Assembly: GCF_963853665.1 (NCBI RefSeq)
Contig: NZ_OY970459.1
Coordinates: 3,534,001-3,598,000 of the forward strand
Origin: Mycobacterium decipiens
GTDB taxonomy: Bacteria > Actinomycetota > Actinomycetes > Mycobacteriales > Mycobacteriaceae
Length of the DNA: 64,000 nt
Direction: 5' to 3'
Below the pieces are notes generated by a model, which saw only the letters and a list, made by a program, of their open reading frames with translations, did not search any database and was not told the DNA's origin. How positions within the stretch are numbered: position 1 is the first letter of the stretch; the number at the start of each line of letters is the position of its first letter. Positions 26,217 through 35,557 of this stretch are shown in pieces. Both the position numbers and the translations under genes were made by a program.

Positions 26217-27454
26217 CGATCGTCGAGAAGATCCTGGCCCGCAAGAGCGGTCTGGAAACGGTGTCGCCCGGTGACACCGTTGTCGTCGACGTCGACATGA
26301 CGATCTTGATCGATCTCCAGTTCGCTAGGACCTGGGTCCAGCCCAGCCGGATCCACGATCCCGGCAAGCTGGCCGTCGTCCTGGATCACGCCGTACCGGC
26401 CCCGACCATCAAGGACGCCGCCGGCGCAGTGCACGCCCGGAAATTCGTCGCGGACTTCGGCATCCAACACTTCTACGACGTCGGCCGGCACGGCATCAGT
26501 CACCAGGTCATCGCCGAGAACGGACTGGCCCGACCCGGAGAAGTTCTGGCCTGCAGCGATTCTCATACTTGCGCCGCCGGCGCCTTCAACAACGCGGCAC
26601 GCGGGTTGGGGACGGCCGAGGCGTATTCGATCATGTGTACCGGCAAGACCTGGTTTCAGGTTGCGCCGACGATCCGTTACGAACTCGACGGAGCCAAACC
26701 AATCACGGTGAGCGGCAAGGACATCTTCCTGTACATCGCCGACGAATACGGCAACGCCGCGAACTTGAACCTGGAGTTCGGCGGGTCCGGCCTGTCCAGC
26801 GTCCCGATGCACGATCGGCGCACCATAGCAACCCAGGGTGCGGAGTTGGCGGCCGAGTTCAGCACTTTCGAAGCAGACGACATGTTGACCGGTCTCCTCG
26901 ACGCCCGTGGCGTCACCGGATACACCACTGCCACACCGGATCACGACGCTCAATACCACGAAGTACGGCATATCGACCTGACAGCGCTGGAGCCCTATGT
27001 TGCTCGGCCGGGCGCGGTCAGTCGCAACGGAGTGCGTGTCTCACGACTCGGAAAGCAGAAGGTCGACCAGGCGTTCATCGGATCGTGCGCCAACGGTCAG
27101 CTCGAGGACCTCGAGATCGCCGCACGCGTGCTGCGCGGCAAGAGCATAGCTCCATGGGTGAGACTGCTGGTCACGCCCGCATCGCAGGCGGTATACCGGG
27201 ACGCGATGCTACGGGGCTATCTGCAGCATCTCGCCGACGCGGGTGCCGTCATTACCAACTCCACCTGCGGCGCCTGCTTTGGCTACCACATGGGTGTCGT
27301 CGGGCCGGGCGAGGTATGCATCACCTCGAGCACCCGAAATTTCCCGGGCCGGATGGGCAGCACCGAGGCAGAGATCTTCATTGCCTCACCGGCGACCGTC
27401 GCCGCCTCCGCGATCACCGGATTCATCACCGACCCAAGAGAGCTGGCGGCGTGA
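26207..27454 (+). CDS. Aconitase/LeuC-like dehydratase, large subunit
   Basis: A 415-residue large subunit of a two-subunit aconitase-superfamily hydro-lyase. The [4Fe-4S] cysteines are in [13 protein letters not shown] and [11 protein letters not shown], and an active-site block reads [12 protein letters not shown]. It is shorter than true LeuC (about 470). It is paired with a lyase and a small subunit rather than with leuB. It probably interconverts a malate-type acid and its dehydrated (itaconate/citraconate-type) form. The ATG at 26207 overlaps the lyase stop by ten bases; an alternative ATG at 26213 forms an ATGA overlap. Confidence 0.78.
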   Translation: MGMTIVEKILARKSGLETVSPGDTVVVDVDMTILIDLQFARTWVQPSRIHDPGKLAVVLDHAVPAPTIKDAAGAVHARKFVADFGIQHFYDVGRHGISHQVIAENGLARPGEVLACSDSHTCAAGAFNNAARGLGTAEAYSIMCTGKTWFQVAPTIRYELDGAKPITVSGKDIFLYIADEYGNAANLNLEFGGSGLSSVPMHDRRTIATQGAELAAEFSTFEADDMLTGLLDARGVTGYTTATPDHDAQYHEVRHIDLTALEPYVARPGAVSRNGVRVSRLGKQKVDQAFIGSCANGQLEDLEIAARVLRGKSIAPWVRLLVTPASQAVYRDAMLRGYLQHLADAGAVITNSTCGACFGYHMGVVGPGEVCITSSTRNFPGRMGSTEAEIFIASPATVAASAITGFITDPRELAA

Positions 27455-27999
27455 CACTCAACTTCAGCGGCAGAATATGGGCGTTCGGCGACAACCTGAA
27501 CACCGACGCCATGTATCCGGCGTTTGCGATGAAGATGGACCCGCCGGAGGCTGCCAAATACGTCTTCTACCAGGTCCGTCCCGGCTGGGCGGAGCTGGTG
27601 TTGCCCGGTGACATCGTGCTGGCCGGCAAGAATTTTGGGATCGGATCGTCGCGGCCGGTCGCCACGCTGTTCTGCGCACTCGGCATCGCCGGGCTCGTGG
27701 CCGAGGAATTCAACTCGCTGTTCTTCCGCAACGCGATCAACGCCGGGCTGCCCGCAATGACGGTGCCCAACGCCACCACCCATTTTCGGGACGGCGACAT
27801 CGGGACCTTCGATCTCACCGGTGGTAGTTGGCGCAACGACACCACGGGAGCCTCGGGATCCGTCCCCACCCTGCCCGGACTGATTCTCGACATCGTCGAT
27901 GCTGGCGGTGTCATGCCGCGGTTGGCGGCGCAGGGCTACCTGCCGCCCGGACTCGGCGACTGGCCACGCCAACCCTTGGGCACCTCGCGTTCGATCTGA
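27451..27999 (+). CDS. LeuD-like dehydratase, small subunit
   Basis: A 182-residue swivelling-domain subunit. The family blocks are [35 protein letters not shown] and [18 protein letters not shown]. The loop SSRPVA differs from the SSREHA of isopropylmalate isomerase, in line with another substrate. The GTG start overlaps the large-subunit stop (GTGA). The last 64 bases overlap the convergent nadE 3' end, and the final residues (PLGTSRSI) are antisense to the nadE codons EREVPKG. Confidence 0.78.
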   Translation: MTLNFSGRIWAFGDNLNTDAMYPAFAMKMDPPEAAKYVFYQVRPGWAELVLPGDIVLAGKNFGIGSSRPVATLFCALGIAGLVAEEFNSLFFRNAINAGLPAMTVPNATTHFRDGDIGTFDLTGGSWRNDTTGASGSVPTLPGLILDIVDAGGVMPRLAAQGYLPPGLGDWPRQPLGTSRSI

Positions 28000-30011
28000 T
28001 CAAGCCAGATTCGCGCCGACATGTCCGACGGGGCCCGCCAATCCCCGCGCGGCGACAACGCACCCCCATACGACACCTTGGGGCCGTTGGGCAATGCCGA
28101 GCGTTTGAATTGGCTGAACGAATAGAACCGCTGGACGAAGATCTGCAGCCAATGGCGGATCTCGGCCAATGAATAGGACGGGCGCTTGTTCTCCGGGTAG
28201 CCGGGCGGCCAGCTGCCGTGCTCGACATCGTTCCACGCGTGCCAGGCCAGAAATGCGATCTTCGACGGCCGGAATCCGTAGCGCAGCACCTGAAAGAGCG
28301 AAAAATCCTGCAGGGCAAAGGGCCCGACCTTTGCCTCGCTGCTCTGCAGCTCCTCCTCCTCGCCGGTCGGAATGAGTTCGGGGGTGATCTCGGTATCGAG
28401 CACCGACTGCAGCACCTCGCCTACCGTCTCGTCGAACTCACCCGTCGAAATGACCCACCGGATCAGGTGCTGGATCAGCGTCTTGGGCACACCGCCGTTG
28501 ACGTTGTAGTGCGACATCTGGTCGCCGACACCGTATGTCGACCAGCCCAGCGCCAGTTCCGACAAGTCGCCGGTGCCGAGCACGATTCCCCCACGCTGGT
28601 TGGCGATCCGGAAGAGATAATCGGTGCGCAACCCGGCCTGGACGTTCTCGAACGTGACGTCGTACACCTCCTCGCCAGCCGCGAACGGATGGCCGATGGT
28701 GTGCAGCATCAATTGTGCGGTGTCACGGATGTCCAGTTCGGTGAAGGTGACACCCAGCGCACGCGCCAGCCTGATCGCGTTGTTCTTGGTGTGCTCGCCG
28801 GTGGCGAACCCGGGCAGGGTGAACGCCAGAATGTCACTGCGAGGGCGGTCTTCGCGGTCCATCGCACGGGCCGCGACGATCAGCGCGTGTGTCGAGTCCA
28901 GCCCCCCGGACACACCGATGACGACCTTAGGGTAGTCCAGCGCCCGCAACCGCTGCTCGAGTCCGGACACCTGGATGTTGTAGGCCTCATAGCAATCCTG
29001 TTGTAGCCGTTGTGGATCGGCCGGGACGAACGGAAAGCGTTCAACATTGCGCAGTAGCCCAATGTCGCGTTCCGGCGGATCGAGCCGGAACTCGATGCGC
29101 CGGAACGACTCCGTCGACGCCCGGTGGTGCCGCCGGTTGTCGTCAAACGTGCCCATCCGCAGCCGCTCGGAGCGGAGCAATTCGGTGTCGATGTCGGCAA
29201 CCGACCGGCGCTCTCCTTTGGGGAACCGCTCGGACTCCGCGAGCAGCGCGCCGTTCTCCCAGATCATCGTCTGGCCGTCCCAGGCCAGGTCGGTCGTCGA
29301 CTCACCTTCACCCGCGGCGGCATAGACGTAGCCGGCCAGACACCGCGCCGACGCCGACCGGGCGAGCAAGCGGCGGTCCTCGGCGCGGCCGACGGTGATC
29401 GGGCTGCCGGACAGGTTGGCCAGCACCGTCGCACCCGCCAGCGCTGCCTCGGCGCTGGGCGGTACCGGCACAAACATGTCCTCACAGATCTCCACGTGCA
29501 ATACGAAGCCGGATAGATCCGACGCGGCGAACAACAGGTCAGCGCCGAAGGCTACGTCGGCGCCACCGATGCGGATCGTGCCGCGCTCCCCGGCTCCGGG
29601 CGCCATCTGGCGCCGCTCGTAGAACTCTCGATACGTGGGTAGATACGACTTGGGGACCACACCGAGCACGGTGCCGCGGTGAATGACGACCGCGGCGTTG
29701 TAGATGCGATGCCGATACCGCAGCGGTGCGCCGACCACCACTACCGGCAGCAGGTCCACCGACTCGGTCACCAGGGCGAGCAGCGCGTCCTCAACGGCAT
29801 CGAGCAAGCCGTCCTGCAGTAACACGTCTTCGATGGAGTAGCCCGACAGCGTCAACTCGGGGAAGACCGCCAGCGCTACACCCTCGTCGTGACACACGCG
29901 CGCCAACCCCGAGACCGACGCGGCGTTGGCCGCCGGGTCGCCGATCGTGGTGCGGTGCGTGCAGGCGGCAACGCGCACGAACCCGTGCTGGTAGGCGCAG
30001 TAAAAGTTCAT
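27936..30011 (-). CDS. nadE: Glutamine-dependent NAD synthetase
   Basis: A 691-residue two-domain enzyme. The N-terminal nitrilase-type glutaminase (1-300) has Glu in [13 protein letters not shown], Lys in [11 protein letters not shown] and Cys in HVEICEDMF. The C-terminal synthetase has the PP-loop [14 protein letters not shown] and [12 protein letters not shown]. It converts deamido-NAD to NAD with ATP and glutamine, the last step of NAD synthesis. The C-terminus continues [11 protein letters not shown] past the PKG at which the M. tuberculosis protein ends. These extra codons overlap the LeuD-like gene, so insertion of that cassette probably changed the stop. It diverges from a sirtuin gene 56 bases away. 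Confidence 0.95.
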   Translation of the reverse strand: MNFYCAYQHGFVRVAACTHRTTIGDPAANAASVSGLARVCHDEGVALAVFPELTLSGYSIEDVLLQDGLLDAVEDALLALVTESVDLLPVVVVGAPLRYRHRIYNAAVVIHRGTVLGVVPKSYLPTYREFYERRQMAPGAGERGTIRIGGADVAFGADLLFAASDLSGFVLHVEICEDMFVPVPPSAEAALAGATVLANLSGSPITVGRAEDRRLLARSASARCLAGYVYAAAGEGESTTDLAWDGQTMIWENGALLAESERFPKGERRSVADIDTELLRSERLRMGTFDDNRRHHRASTESFRRIEFRLDPPERDIGLLRNVERFPFVPADPQRLQQDCYEAYNIQVSGLEQRLRALDYPKVVIGVSGGLDSTHALIVAARAMDREDRPRSDILAFTLPGFATGEHTKNNAIRLARALGVTFTELDIRDTAQLMLHTIGHPFAAGEEVYDVTFENVQAGLRTDYLFRIANQRGGIVLGTGDLSELALGWSTYGVGDQMSHYNVNGGVPKTLIQHLIRWVISTGEFDETVGEVLQSVLDTEITPELIPTGEEEELQSSEAKVGPFALQDFSLFQVLRYGFRPSKIAFLAWHAWNDVEHGSWPPGYPENKRPSYSLAEIRHWLQIFVQRFYSFSQFKRSALPNGPKVSYGGALSPRGDWRAPSDMSARIWLDQIEREVPKGWRGQSPSPGGR

Positions 30012-30067
30012 CGCCCTCTCATTGTCGCGTCTCGCCGGTCAAGATCGGGTGACGGGGTTGTCAACGA
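30012..30067. promoter_or_regulatory. Divergent nadE/sirtuin promoter interval
   Basis: Only 56 bases separate the two start codons, so the NAD-making and NAD-consuming genes must share or overlap control sequences. No palindrome stands out. Confidence 0.4.
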
Positions 30068-30922
30068 ATGCCTACGCTCGGACCCGTGGAGTCCCCCGAA
30101 CTCGTGGCTGTGCTGGCCGGTCGCCGGGTCGCGGTACTGACCGGCGCGGGGATTTCTACCGATTCGGGCATTCCCGACTACCGGGGCCCTGATTCGCCGC
30201 CGAGCAATCCGATGACGATCCGCCAGTTCACCTCGGACCCGGTGTTCCGGCAGCGGTACTGGGCACGCAACCACGTCGGCTGGCGGCATATGGACGACAC
30301 GCTGCCCAACGCCGGGCACCGGGCGCTGGCCGCGTTGCAGCGCGCCGGGGTGGTGAGCGGCGTGATCACCCAGAACGTCGATCTGCTGCACACCAAGGCC
30401 GGCAGCGCAAACGTGGTCAATCTGCACGGCAGCTACGCCCAAGTGGCGTGCCTGTCGTGCGGCTACACCATGAGTCGCGCAACGCTGGCCGAACGGCTTG
30501 AGGCGCTCAACCCGGGATTCATCGAGCGGGCCGAGGCCGTCGGCGGGCTGGCAGTGGCTCCCGACGCCGACGCCGTCGTTGCCGATACCGCGTCGTTCCG
30601 CTACCTCGACTGTCCGGTCTGCAGCGGCATGCTTAAGCCCGATATCGTCTACTTCGGTGAAAGTGTGCCCAAAGATCTTGTAGCCCAGGCATATTCGCTT
30701 GTCGACGACGCGGATGCGCTGCTGGTCGCGGGCTCGTCGCTGACCGTGTTCTCCGGCTACCGGTTCGTGCGCCACGCCGCGGCACGCGGCATCCCGGTTG
30801 CGATCGTCAACCGTGGGCGCACCCGTGGCGATGATCTGGCCACCGTCAAGGTGGACGGCGGATGCTCTGAATTGCTGGTGTTGCTGGCCTCCGAGCTGCA
30901 GGAGGCACTGGCCGAGCGCTGA
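30068..30922 (+). CDS. Class II (SIRT4-like) NAD-dependent sirtuin
   Basis: A 284-residue sirtuin. NAD-binding [29 protein letters not shown] and catalytic His in NLHGSYA are clear. Two zinc-binding pairs, CLSCG and CPVCSG, and [13 protein letters not shown] complete the fold. It is likely a protein deacylase or lipoamidase. H37Rv has only the unrelated class III Rv1151c, to my knowledge. Divergence from nadE links it to NAD supply. The ATG at 30068 is used; a GTG at 30086 ([10 protein letters not shown]) is an alternative. Confidence 0.88.
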   Translation: MPTLGPVESPELVAVLAGRRVAVLTGAGISTDSGIPDYRGPDSPPSNPMTIRQFTSDPVFRQRYWARNHVGWRHMDDTLPNAGHRALAALQRAGVVSGVITQNVDLLHTKAGSANVVNLHGSYAQVACLSCGYTMSRATLAERLEALNPGFIERAEAVGGLAVAPDADAVVADTASFRYLDCPVCSGMLKPDIVYFGESVPKDLVAQAYSLVDDADALLVAGSSLTVFSGYRFVRHAAARGIPVAIVNRGRTRGDDLATVKVDGGCSELLVLLASELQEALAER

Positions 30923-31063
30923 CGATGCCGGCAGCTACACCCGCGTCAACAGCAAACGCCTCCGGACGGGCAACCGGTCCCCGCGTAATCGCCGATATCT
31001 CGGGCTGGTCACGTTACGATCCAGGGTAGCCGGGGGCTAGCACACGAAAAGGAGTTCGTGTCG
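30923..31063. other. Intergenic stretch upstream of the PE_PGRS relic
   Basis: No gene is seen. The end of this stretch carries AAAAGGAG, a ribosome site left from the PE_PGRS gene. Confidence 0.4.
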
Positions 31064-31400
31064 ATGTCACTTCTCAGTGTGGCTCCCGAGAGCAACCCGG
31101 CCCACTGCCCGTCTCCGGCCTGGTTGACGGCGCCGACACCGGCAGCGGCGGCAGCAGCGGCGCCGGCAAGGGCGGCATGGGCGGCACCGGCGGCAATGGC
31201 GATGCCGCCGACAGCCCCGGAGTGATCGGCGGCGCCGGCGGCGTCGGCGGTCTGGGCGCACCAGGCGGCGCAGCGGCTCCGGCGGGAATGGCGGCCATGG
31301 CGGCGCGCCCGGAATGACGGGCAGCCCCTCATTCGGCCACCGGGCGCAACCGGCGATCAGGGCGCAACCGGCCAGCACGGCAACCCCGGCCCCCCGGCTG
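31064..31400 (+). pseudogene. PE_PGRS remnant
   Basis: It starts MSLLSVAPES after a good ribosome site, as PE proteins do, but the PE domain is cut out after about ten codons. What follows is PGRS-type sequence spread over frames: SGAGKGGMGGTGGNGD, VIGGAGGVGGLGAPGG, then GSGGNGGHGGAPGMTG and GATGDQGATGQHGNPGP in others. At least two frameshifts and the deletion make it inactive. Confidence 0.75.
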
Positions 31401-31462
31401 ACCCGTCACGACGAGCACGTCATCGCGAGCCTCCGGGCCGCAGGAGGCGCTTGGGCATTCTC

Positions 31463-31655
31463 AACCGCTCGAGTGTGGATGACGACCCGATTGATAAAAC
31501 CGAGGCATCGAGGTTCCGCAAAACCCTGGTCATGACACGCCCGCGCCAACCCCGAGACCGACGCGGGTTGGCCGCCGGGTCACTGACCGTGGTGCGGTGC
31601 GTGCAGGCGGCAACGCGCACGAACCCGCGTTGTTAGGCGCAGTAAAACTTCATCG
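31463..31655 (-). pseudogene. Joint of obg 5' and nadE 5' fragments
   Basis: 31463-31523 nearly repeats 34521-34581 (the obg start region). 31530-31655 nearly repeats 29888-30015 (the nadE start region). On the minus strand the nadE copy begins MKFYCA then stops at TAA, resumes [13 protein letters not shown], loses a base, and runs into the obg leader. Fragment order and orientation match the junction expected from a tandem duplication of nadE-to-obg. Confidence 0.8.
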
Positions 31656-31721
31656 CCCGCTCTACCGCTTGACCTCGACGGGTTACCACTCCGCTCGCCC
31701 CACCAGTCCGGCCGGAAGAAG

Positions 31722-31898
31722 TCATGGCGTAGGCAGATGGTGTGGTGCTCTGAGCTCGGGTTCTCCACGATGGTGCATTCCTTGGTAGACGGTCTCGGCC
31801 GAGGCGACACCGGCAAACCCAACCAGCACGGTGGCTACCGCGGCCATCACCAACAGCGCCGAGCCCAACCGACCACAAACACCACCACCAGCAACCAT
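31722..31898 (-). CDS. Small secreted protein, unknown function
   Basis: A 58-residue frame whose start (MVAGGGVCGRLG) has a strong GGGGAGGGAGT ribosome site. A hydrophobic stretch SALLVMAAVATVLVGFAG ends in the signal peptidase site ASA before ETVYQG. The mature part would be about 25 residues (HHRGEPELRAPHH). It may be the remains of a longer secreted protein truncated by the nearby rearrangement scar. I do not recognise the family. Confidence 0.5.
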   Translation of the reverse strand: MVAGGGVCGRLGSALLVMAAVATVLVGFAGVASAETVYQGMHHRGEPELRAPHHLPTP

Positions 31899-32019
31899 GA
31901 CTCCCTCCCCGGATAGACACCGCCGCTGCTCCTCTGCACCACCCAATTCCTTTCTGCGCCAGCCTATTTCTGTCTGCGGCGCACTGTACCTCAACGCAAC
32001 GAATGCGTTCCGACCCGCA

Positions 32020-33126
32020 TCACACCGCTATCAGATCGTCCGCGTGCACCGCGGGCCGGCGCAGCTCGCCAGGCAGCTCCGAGGTCGACCGGCCAATCAT
32101 GGCGGCAAGCTCGGTCGCGTCATAGGCGACCACACCGCGGGCGACAACCGTCGCGTCCGGTCCACGCAATTCGACGACATCTCCGCCGTAGAACCGGCCC
32201 GACACCGCGGTGATACCCGCGGCCAGCAACGAGCGCCGCTGCTGTACCACTGCGCGCACCGCACCCTCGTCGAGAGTCAGCGAACCTGCAGCGTCGGCGG
32301 CATAGCGCAACCAGAACCGGCGGGCGGACATGCGGTCCGGTCGCGCCGCAAACACCGTGCCCACCGAGGCGTCGGTGAGCGCGGTCGCGGCGTCGGCCGC
32401 GGGGGCCAGCAGTACCGGCACGCCGGCGTCGGCGGCCAGCAGCGCCGATGACACCTTGGACGCCATTCCGCCGGTACCCAGGTGGCTACTCCGGCCGGCG
32501 ACCACACCATCCAGATCCGCCGGCCCGGACACCTCGGGAATGAATGTCGCGTCCCCGGTTTTGCGCGGATCTGAGTCGTAGAGACCGTCGATGTCGGACA
32601 GCAGCACCAGCGCATCGGCGCCGACCAGGTGCGCCACCAGCGCCGACAGCCGATCGTTGTCACCGAACCGGATCTCGTTGGTGGCCACGGTGTCGTTCTC
32701 GTTGACGATCGCCACCGCATGCAGCGCCCGCAGCCGATCCAGGGTGCGTTGGGCGTTGGTGTGCTGCACCCGCATCGAAATGTCGTGCGCGGTCAGCAGC
32801 ACCTGGCCCACGGTGCGGCCGTAGTGGGCGAACGCCGCGCTCCACGAGTTCACCAGCGCGACCTGCCCGACGCTGGCCGCGGCCTGCTTGGTCGCCAGAT
32901 CATTGGGACGACGGGATAGCGCGAGTGGCTCGATACCGGCGGCGATGGCACCCGAGGACACGATGACGACATCAGAGCCCGCCTTCATCCGCCGCTCGAT
33001 CGCGTCGGCGAGTCCGGCGAGCCGGCCCGCGTCGAACATTCCGGACGGTGTGGTCAGCGCCGTGGTCCCGACCTTGACGACAAGGCTGCGCGCGGTCCGG
33101 ATGGCTTCCCGGTGCACACTGGCCAT
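32020..33126 (-). CDS. proB: Glutamate 5-kinase
   Basis: A 368-residue amino-acid kinase with C-terminal PUA domain. [10 protein letters not shown] opens the kinase fold, [12 protein letters not shown] and [17 protein letters not shown] form the glutamate and ATP sites, and GTGGMASKV is conserved. The PUA domain covers about residues 275-365 ([26 protein letters not shown]). It makes gamma-glutamyl phosphate for ProA (1012-2259). It overlaps the obg stop by one base (TGATG). The C-terminus is about eight residues shorter than I recall in M. tuberculosis. Confidence 0.94.
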   Translation of the reverse strand: MASVHREAIRTARSLVVKVGTTALTTPSGMFDAGRLAGLADAIERRMKAGSDVVIVSSGAIAAGIEPLALSRRPNDLATKQAAASVGQVALVNSWSAAFAHYGRTVGQVLLTAHDISMRVQHTNAQRTLDRLRALHAVAIVNENDTVATNEIRFGDNDRLSALVAHLVGADALVLLSDIDGLYDSDPRKTGDATFIPEVSGPADLDGVVAGRSSHLGTGGMASKVSSALLAADAGVPVLLAPAADAATALTDASVGTVFAARPDRMSARRFWLRYAADAAGSLTLDEGAVRAVVQQRRSLLAAGITAVSGRFYGGDVVELRGPDATVVARGVVAYDATELAAMIGRSTSELPGELRRPAVHADDLIAV

Positions 33127-34565
33127 CAGCCGTCACCGCGTTCGCGACGGCGACGCCGAGCGGCCTTTCGCTCGGCCGCGCCGACCCGCTCGTTGCGGTC
33201 CAGCCGTGGGTCCGTGCCCCGACCGGACATCGCGACCTGGTCGCCCGCCGGCGTTTGGGGCTCCCAGTCGAACGTCATCTCGCCGATGGTCACCGCGCAC
33301 CCCGGTTGCGCGCCCAGCCTCAGCAATTCCTCCTCGACACCGAGGCGTGCCAGCCGGTCGGCGAGATAGCCAACGGCCTCGTCGTTGTCGAAGTTGGTCT
33401 GGTGAATCCAACGCTCCGGTCGGGCACCAGTCACCACGAAACCACCCTGTCCGTCGGATTCGACGGTAAAACCGCTGTCGTCCACCGGAACCGGACGAAT
33501 CACCGGCCGGCGTGGCACCGCTTTCGGCAGCGCAGCGTGATATTCCGAAATCATCTGCCATAGCCCAAAGACCAAGGGCTGCAGGTTTTCCCGGGTTGCG
33601 CTCGAGACGCAAAACACCGGCCAGCCGCGCCGAGCGATGTCGTCACGGACGAACTCGGCGAGTTCGCGCGCCTCCGGCACGTCAATCTTATTGAGGACCA
33701 CCGCCCGGGGCCGTTCGGCGAGGTCGCCCAGAGTCGCGTCCCCTTGCAGGGTGGGCGTGTAGGCTGCGAGCTCGGCTTCCAGTGCGTCGATGTCCGAGCT
33801 GGGGTCGCGGCCCGGCTCGGCGGTGGCGCAATCCACCACATGTACCAGCACGGCGCAGCGTTCGATGTGCCGCAAGAAGTCCAGCCCCAGGCCGCGGCCG
33901 CGGGATGCGCCCGGGATCAAGCCCGGCACATCGGCGATGGTGTATGCGTGCTCTCCCGCCGAGACCACCCCGAGGTTTGGCACCAGCGTGGTGAACGGGT
34001 AGTCGGCGATTTTCGGTTTGGCCGCCGAAATCACCGACACCAACGAGGATTTTCCGGCCGACGGAAACCCAACCAGGCCGACATCGGCGACGGTCTTGAG
34101 CTCCAGGGTGAGGTCGCGGGACTGTCCCTTTTCGCCGAGCAGCGCGAAGCCGGGGGCCTTGCGGGCACGTGACGCTAGCGCGGCGTTGCCCAAGCCGCCA
34201 CGACCGCCGGCTGCGGCCTCAAAGCGGGTGCCCGCGCCGACCAGGTCCGCCAAGAGCCGACCGTTCTCGTCCAAGACCACGGTGCCGTCGGGAACTTTGA
34301 CTTCCAGGTCCGCGCCCGCGGCCCCGTCCCGGTTGTTGCCCATCCCCTGCTTGCCCGACGGCGCGGTGAGGTGCGGACGGAAATGGAAGTCGAGCAGGGT
34401 ATGCACCTGCGGGTCGACGACGAAGACGATGCTGCCGCCCCGGCCGCCGTTGCCGCCATCGGGGCCGCCGAGTGGCTTGAACTTCTCGCGATGGACCGAA
34501 GCGCAGCCGTTACCTCCGGAACCCGCTCGAGTGTGGATGACGACCCGATCAACAAACCGAGGCAT
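33126..34565 (-). CDS. obg: GTPase Obg/CgtA
   Basis: A 479-residue Obg. The N-terminal glycine-rich Obg fold (1-158; [29 protein letters not shown]) precedes the G domain, with P-loop [10 protein letters not shown], switch [16 protein letters not shown] and NKID. A C-terminal OCT domain (about 345-425) follows. It binds GTP/GDP and assists 50S ribosome assembly and stress signalling. It is placed after rplU-rpmA as in most bacteria. A 61-base near-copy of its start region occurs at 31463-31523. Confidence 0.96.
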   Translation of the reverse strand: MPRFVDRVVIHTRAGSGGNGCASVHREKFKPLGGPDGGNGGRGGSIVFVVDPQVHTLLDFHFRPHLTAPSGKQGMGNNRDGAAGADLEVKVPDGTVVLDENGRLLADLVGAGTRFEAAAGGRGGLGNAALASRARKAPGFALLGEKGQSRDLTLELKTVADVGLVGFPSAGKSSLVSVISAAKPKIADYPFTTLVPNLGVVSAGEHAYTIADVPGLIPGASRGRGLGLDFLRHIERCAVLVHVVDCATAEPGRDPSSDIDALEAELAAYTPTLQGDATLGDLAERPRAVVLNKIDVPEARELAEFVRDDIARRGWPVFCVSSATRENLQPLVFGLWQMISEYHAALPKAVPRRPVIRPVPVDDSGFTVESDGQGGFVVTGARPERWIHQTNFDNDEAVGYLADRLARLGVEEELLRLGAQPGCAVTIGEMTFDWEPQTPAGDQVAMSGRGTDPRLDRNERVGAAERKAARRRRRERGDG

Positions 34566-34597
34566 CGAGGTTCCGCAAAACGTCGATCGCGCGAGGC

Positions 34598-34858
34598 TCA
34601 GTCGGTGGTCGATCCGACGATGTTCACCGTCTTACGTCCACGCTTGACGCCGAACTCCACCGCCCCGGCCGCCTTGGCGAACAGCGTGTCATCGCCGCCG
34701 CGCCCGACGTTGACGCCGGGATGGAACTTGGTGCCGCGCTGGCGCACCAGGATCTCGCCGGCCTGGACGACCTGGCCGCCGAACCGCTTGACCCCTAGCC
34801 GCTGAGCGGCGGAATCGCGACCGTTACGCGAGCTGGATGCGCCCTTCTTGTGTGCCAT
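34598..34858 (-). CDS. rpmA: 50S ribosomal protein L27
   Basis: An 86-residue L27. The N-terminus [20 protein letters not shown] and the core [22 protein letters not shown] are diagnostic. Its flexible N-terminus reaches the peptidyl transferase centre. It lies 57 bases after rplU and 32 before obg. Confidence 0.97.
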   Translation of the reverse strand: MAHKKGASSSRNGRDSAAQRLGVKRFGGQVVQAGEILVRQRGTKFHPGVNVGRGGDDTLFAKAAGAVEFGVKRGRKTVNIVGSTTD

Positions 34859-34915
34859 ATTCTGCAGACTCCGCTCAGTCTCGTCCGTGTTGTCTGTTCT
34901 TCGCCCGACGGCGCA

Positions 34916-35227
34916 TCACGCGATGCCGGTGACCTTCAGGACCGTCAACCGCTGACGGTGTCCCTGCCGCTTGTGGTAGCCGGTCTTGTTCTTGAACTTG
35001 TGGATGCGGATCTTGGGGCCCTTGGTGTGCTCGAGTACCTCACCGGTCACCGAGACCTTGGCCAGTGCCTTCGCATCGGTGGTGACGGTCGCGCCGTCAA
35101 CGACCAGGGCGACCGGTAGGGACACCTTCGCTCCCGGCTCGGATTCCAGCTTTTCGACCTTGACCACGTCTCCGACGGCGACTTTGTACTGCTTGCCACC
35201 GGTCTTGACGATTGCGTAGGTCGCCAT
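34916..35227 (-). CDS. rplU: 50S ribosomal protein L21
   Basis: A 103-residue L21 ([16 protein letters not shown] start; the C-terminal [21 protein letters not shown] binds 23S rRNA). The ATG at 35227 is the family start; the frame extends upstream to 35335 without homology. It is the first gene of the rplU-rpmA-obg-proB run. Confidence 0.97.
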   Translation of the reverse strand: MATYAIVKTGGKQYKVAVGDVVKVEKLESEPGAKVSLPVALVVDGATVTTDAKALAKVSVTGEVLEHTKGPKIRIHKFKNKTGYHKRQGHRQRLTVLKVTGIA

Positions 35228-35557
35228 CGTTGCTCCTGCCTCTTCTATTCTGCTGCGTGGGTTGCGCCTCGCGCGCGGGCTACCGGCGATGCGCGTGGTG
35301 GGTCTAGGGCGGGCACCGAAGCTGGACCCCCGCATCGTCTCCAGCCGTTAGCCTGGGGACAACTGGTCAAGGGTACGTGACCTGCAACTACGGGTCAAAC
35401 CAGCACGCTGTCGGATAGTCGACACCAAAGCCATCGCGCGCGGCCGTCTCCGCACGCCGACGAACACCTCAGGTGGTGCGGTCGTCCTGTTGGGCCGCTG
35501 CTGGCAGCGTCTAACATCGTGCCGAATCGTGCCGGATGCCGTCCTGAAGGAACGCCA
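35228..35557. promoter_or_regulatory. Divergent rplU/dctA upstream region
   Basis: About 330 non-coding bases hold the promoters and leader of the rplU operon (minus) and of dctA (plus). Several short GC-rich hairpins are possible, but I cannot assign an L21-leader element. Confidence 0.4.

Noticed and set aside
26569..27450. Long N-terminal extension of the LeuD-like frame overlapping the large subunit
   Set aside because: It is Arg-rich shadow translation; family homology begins at the GTG at 27451.
35228..35557. Autoregulatory L21 leader RNA
   Set aside because: Expected by analogy, but I could not identify a specific conserved structure by eye.
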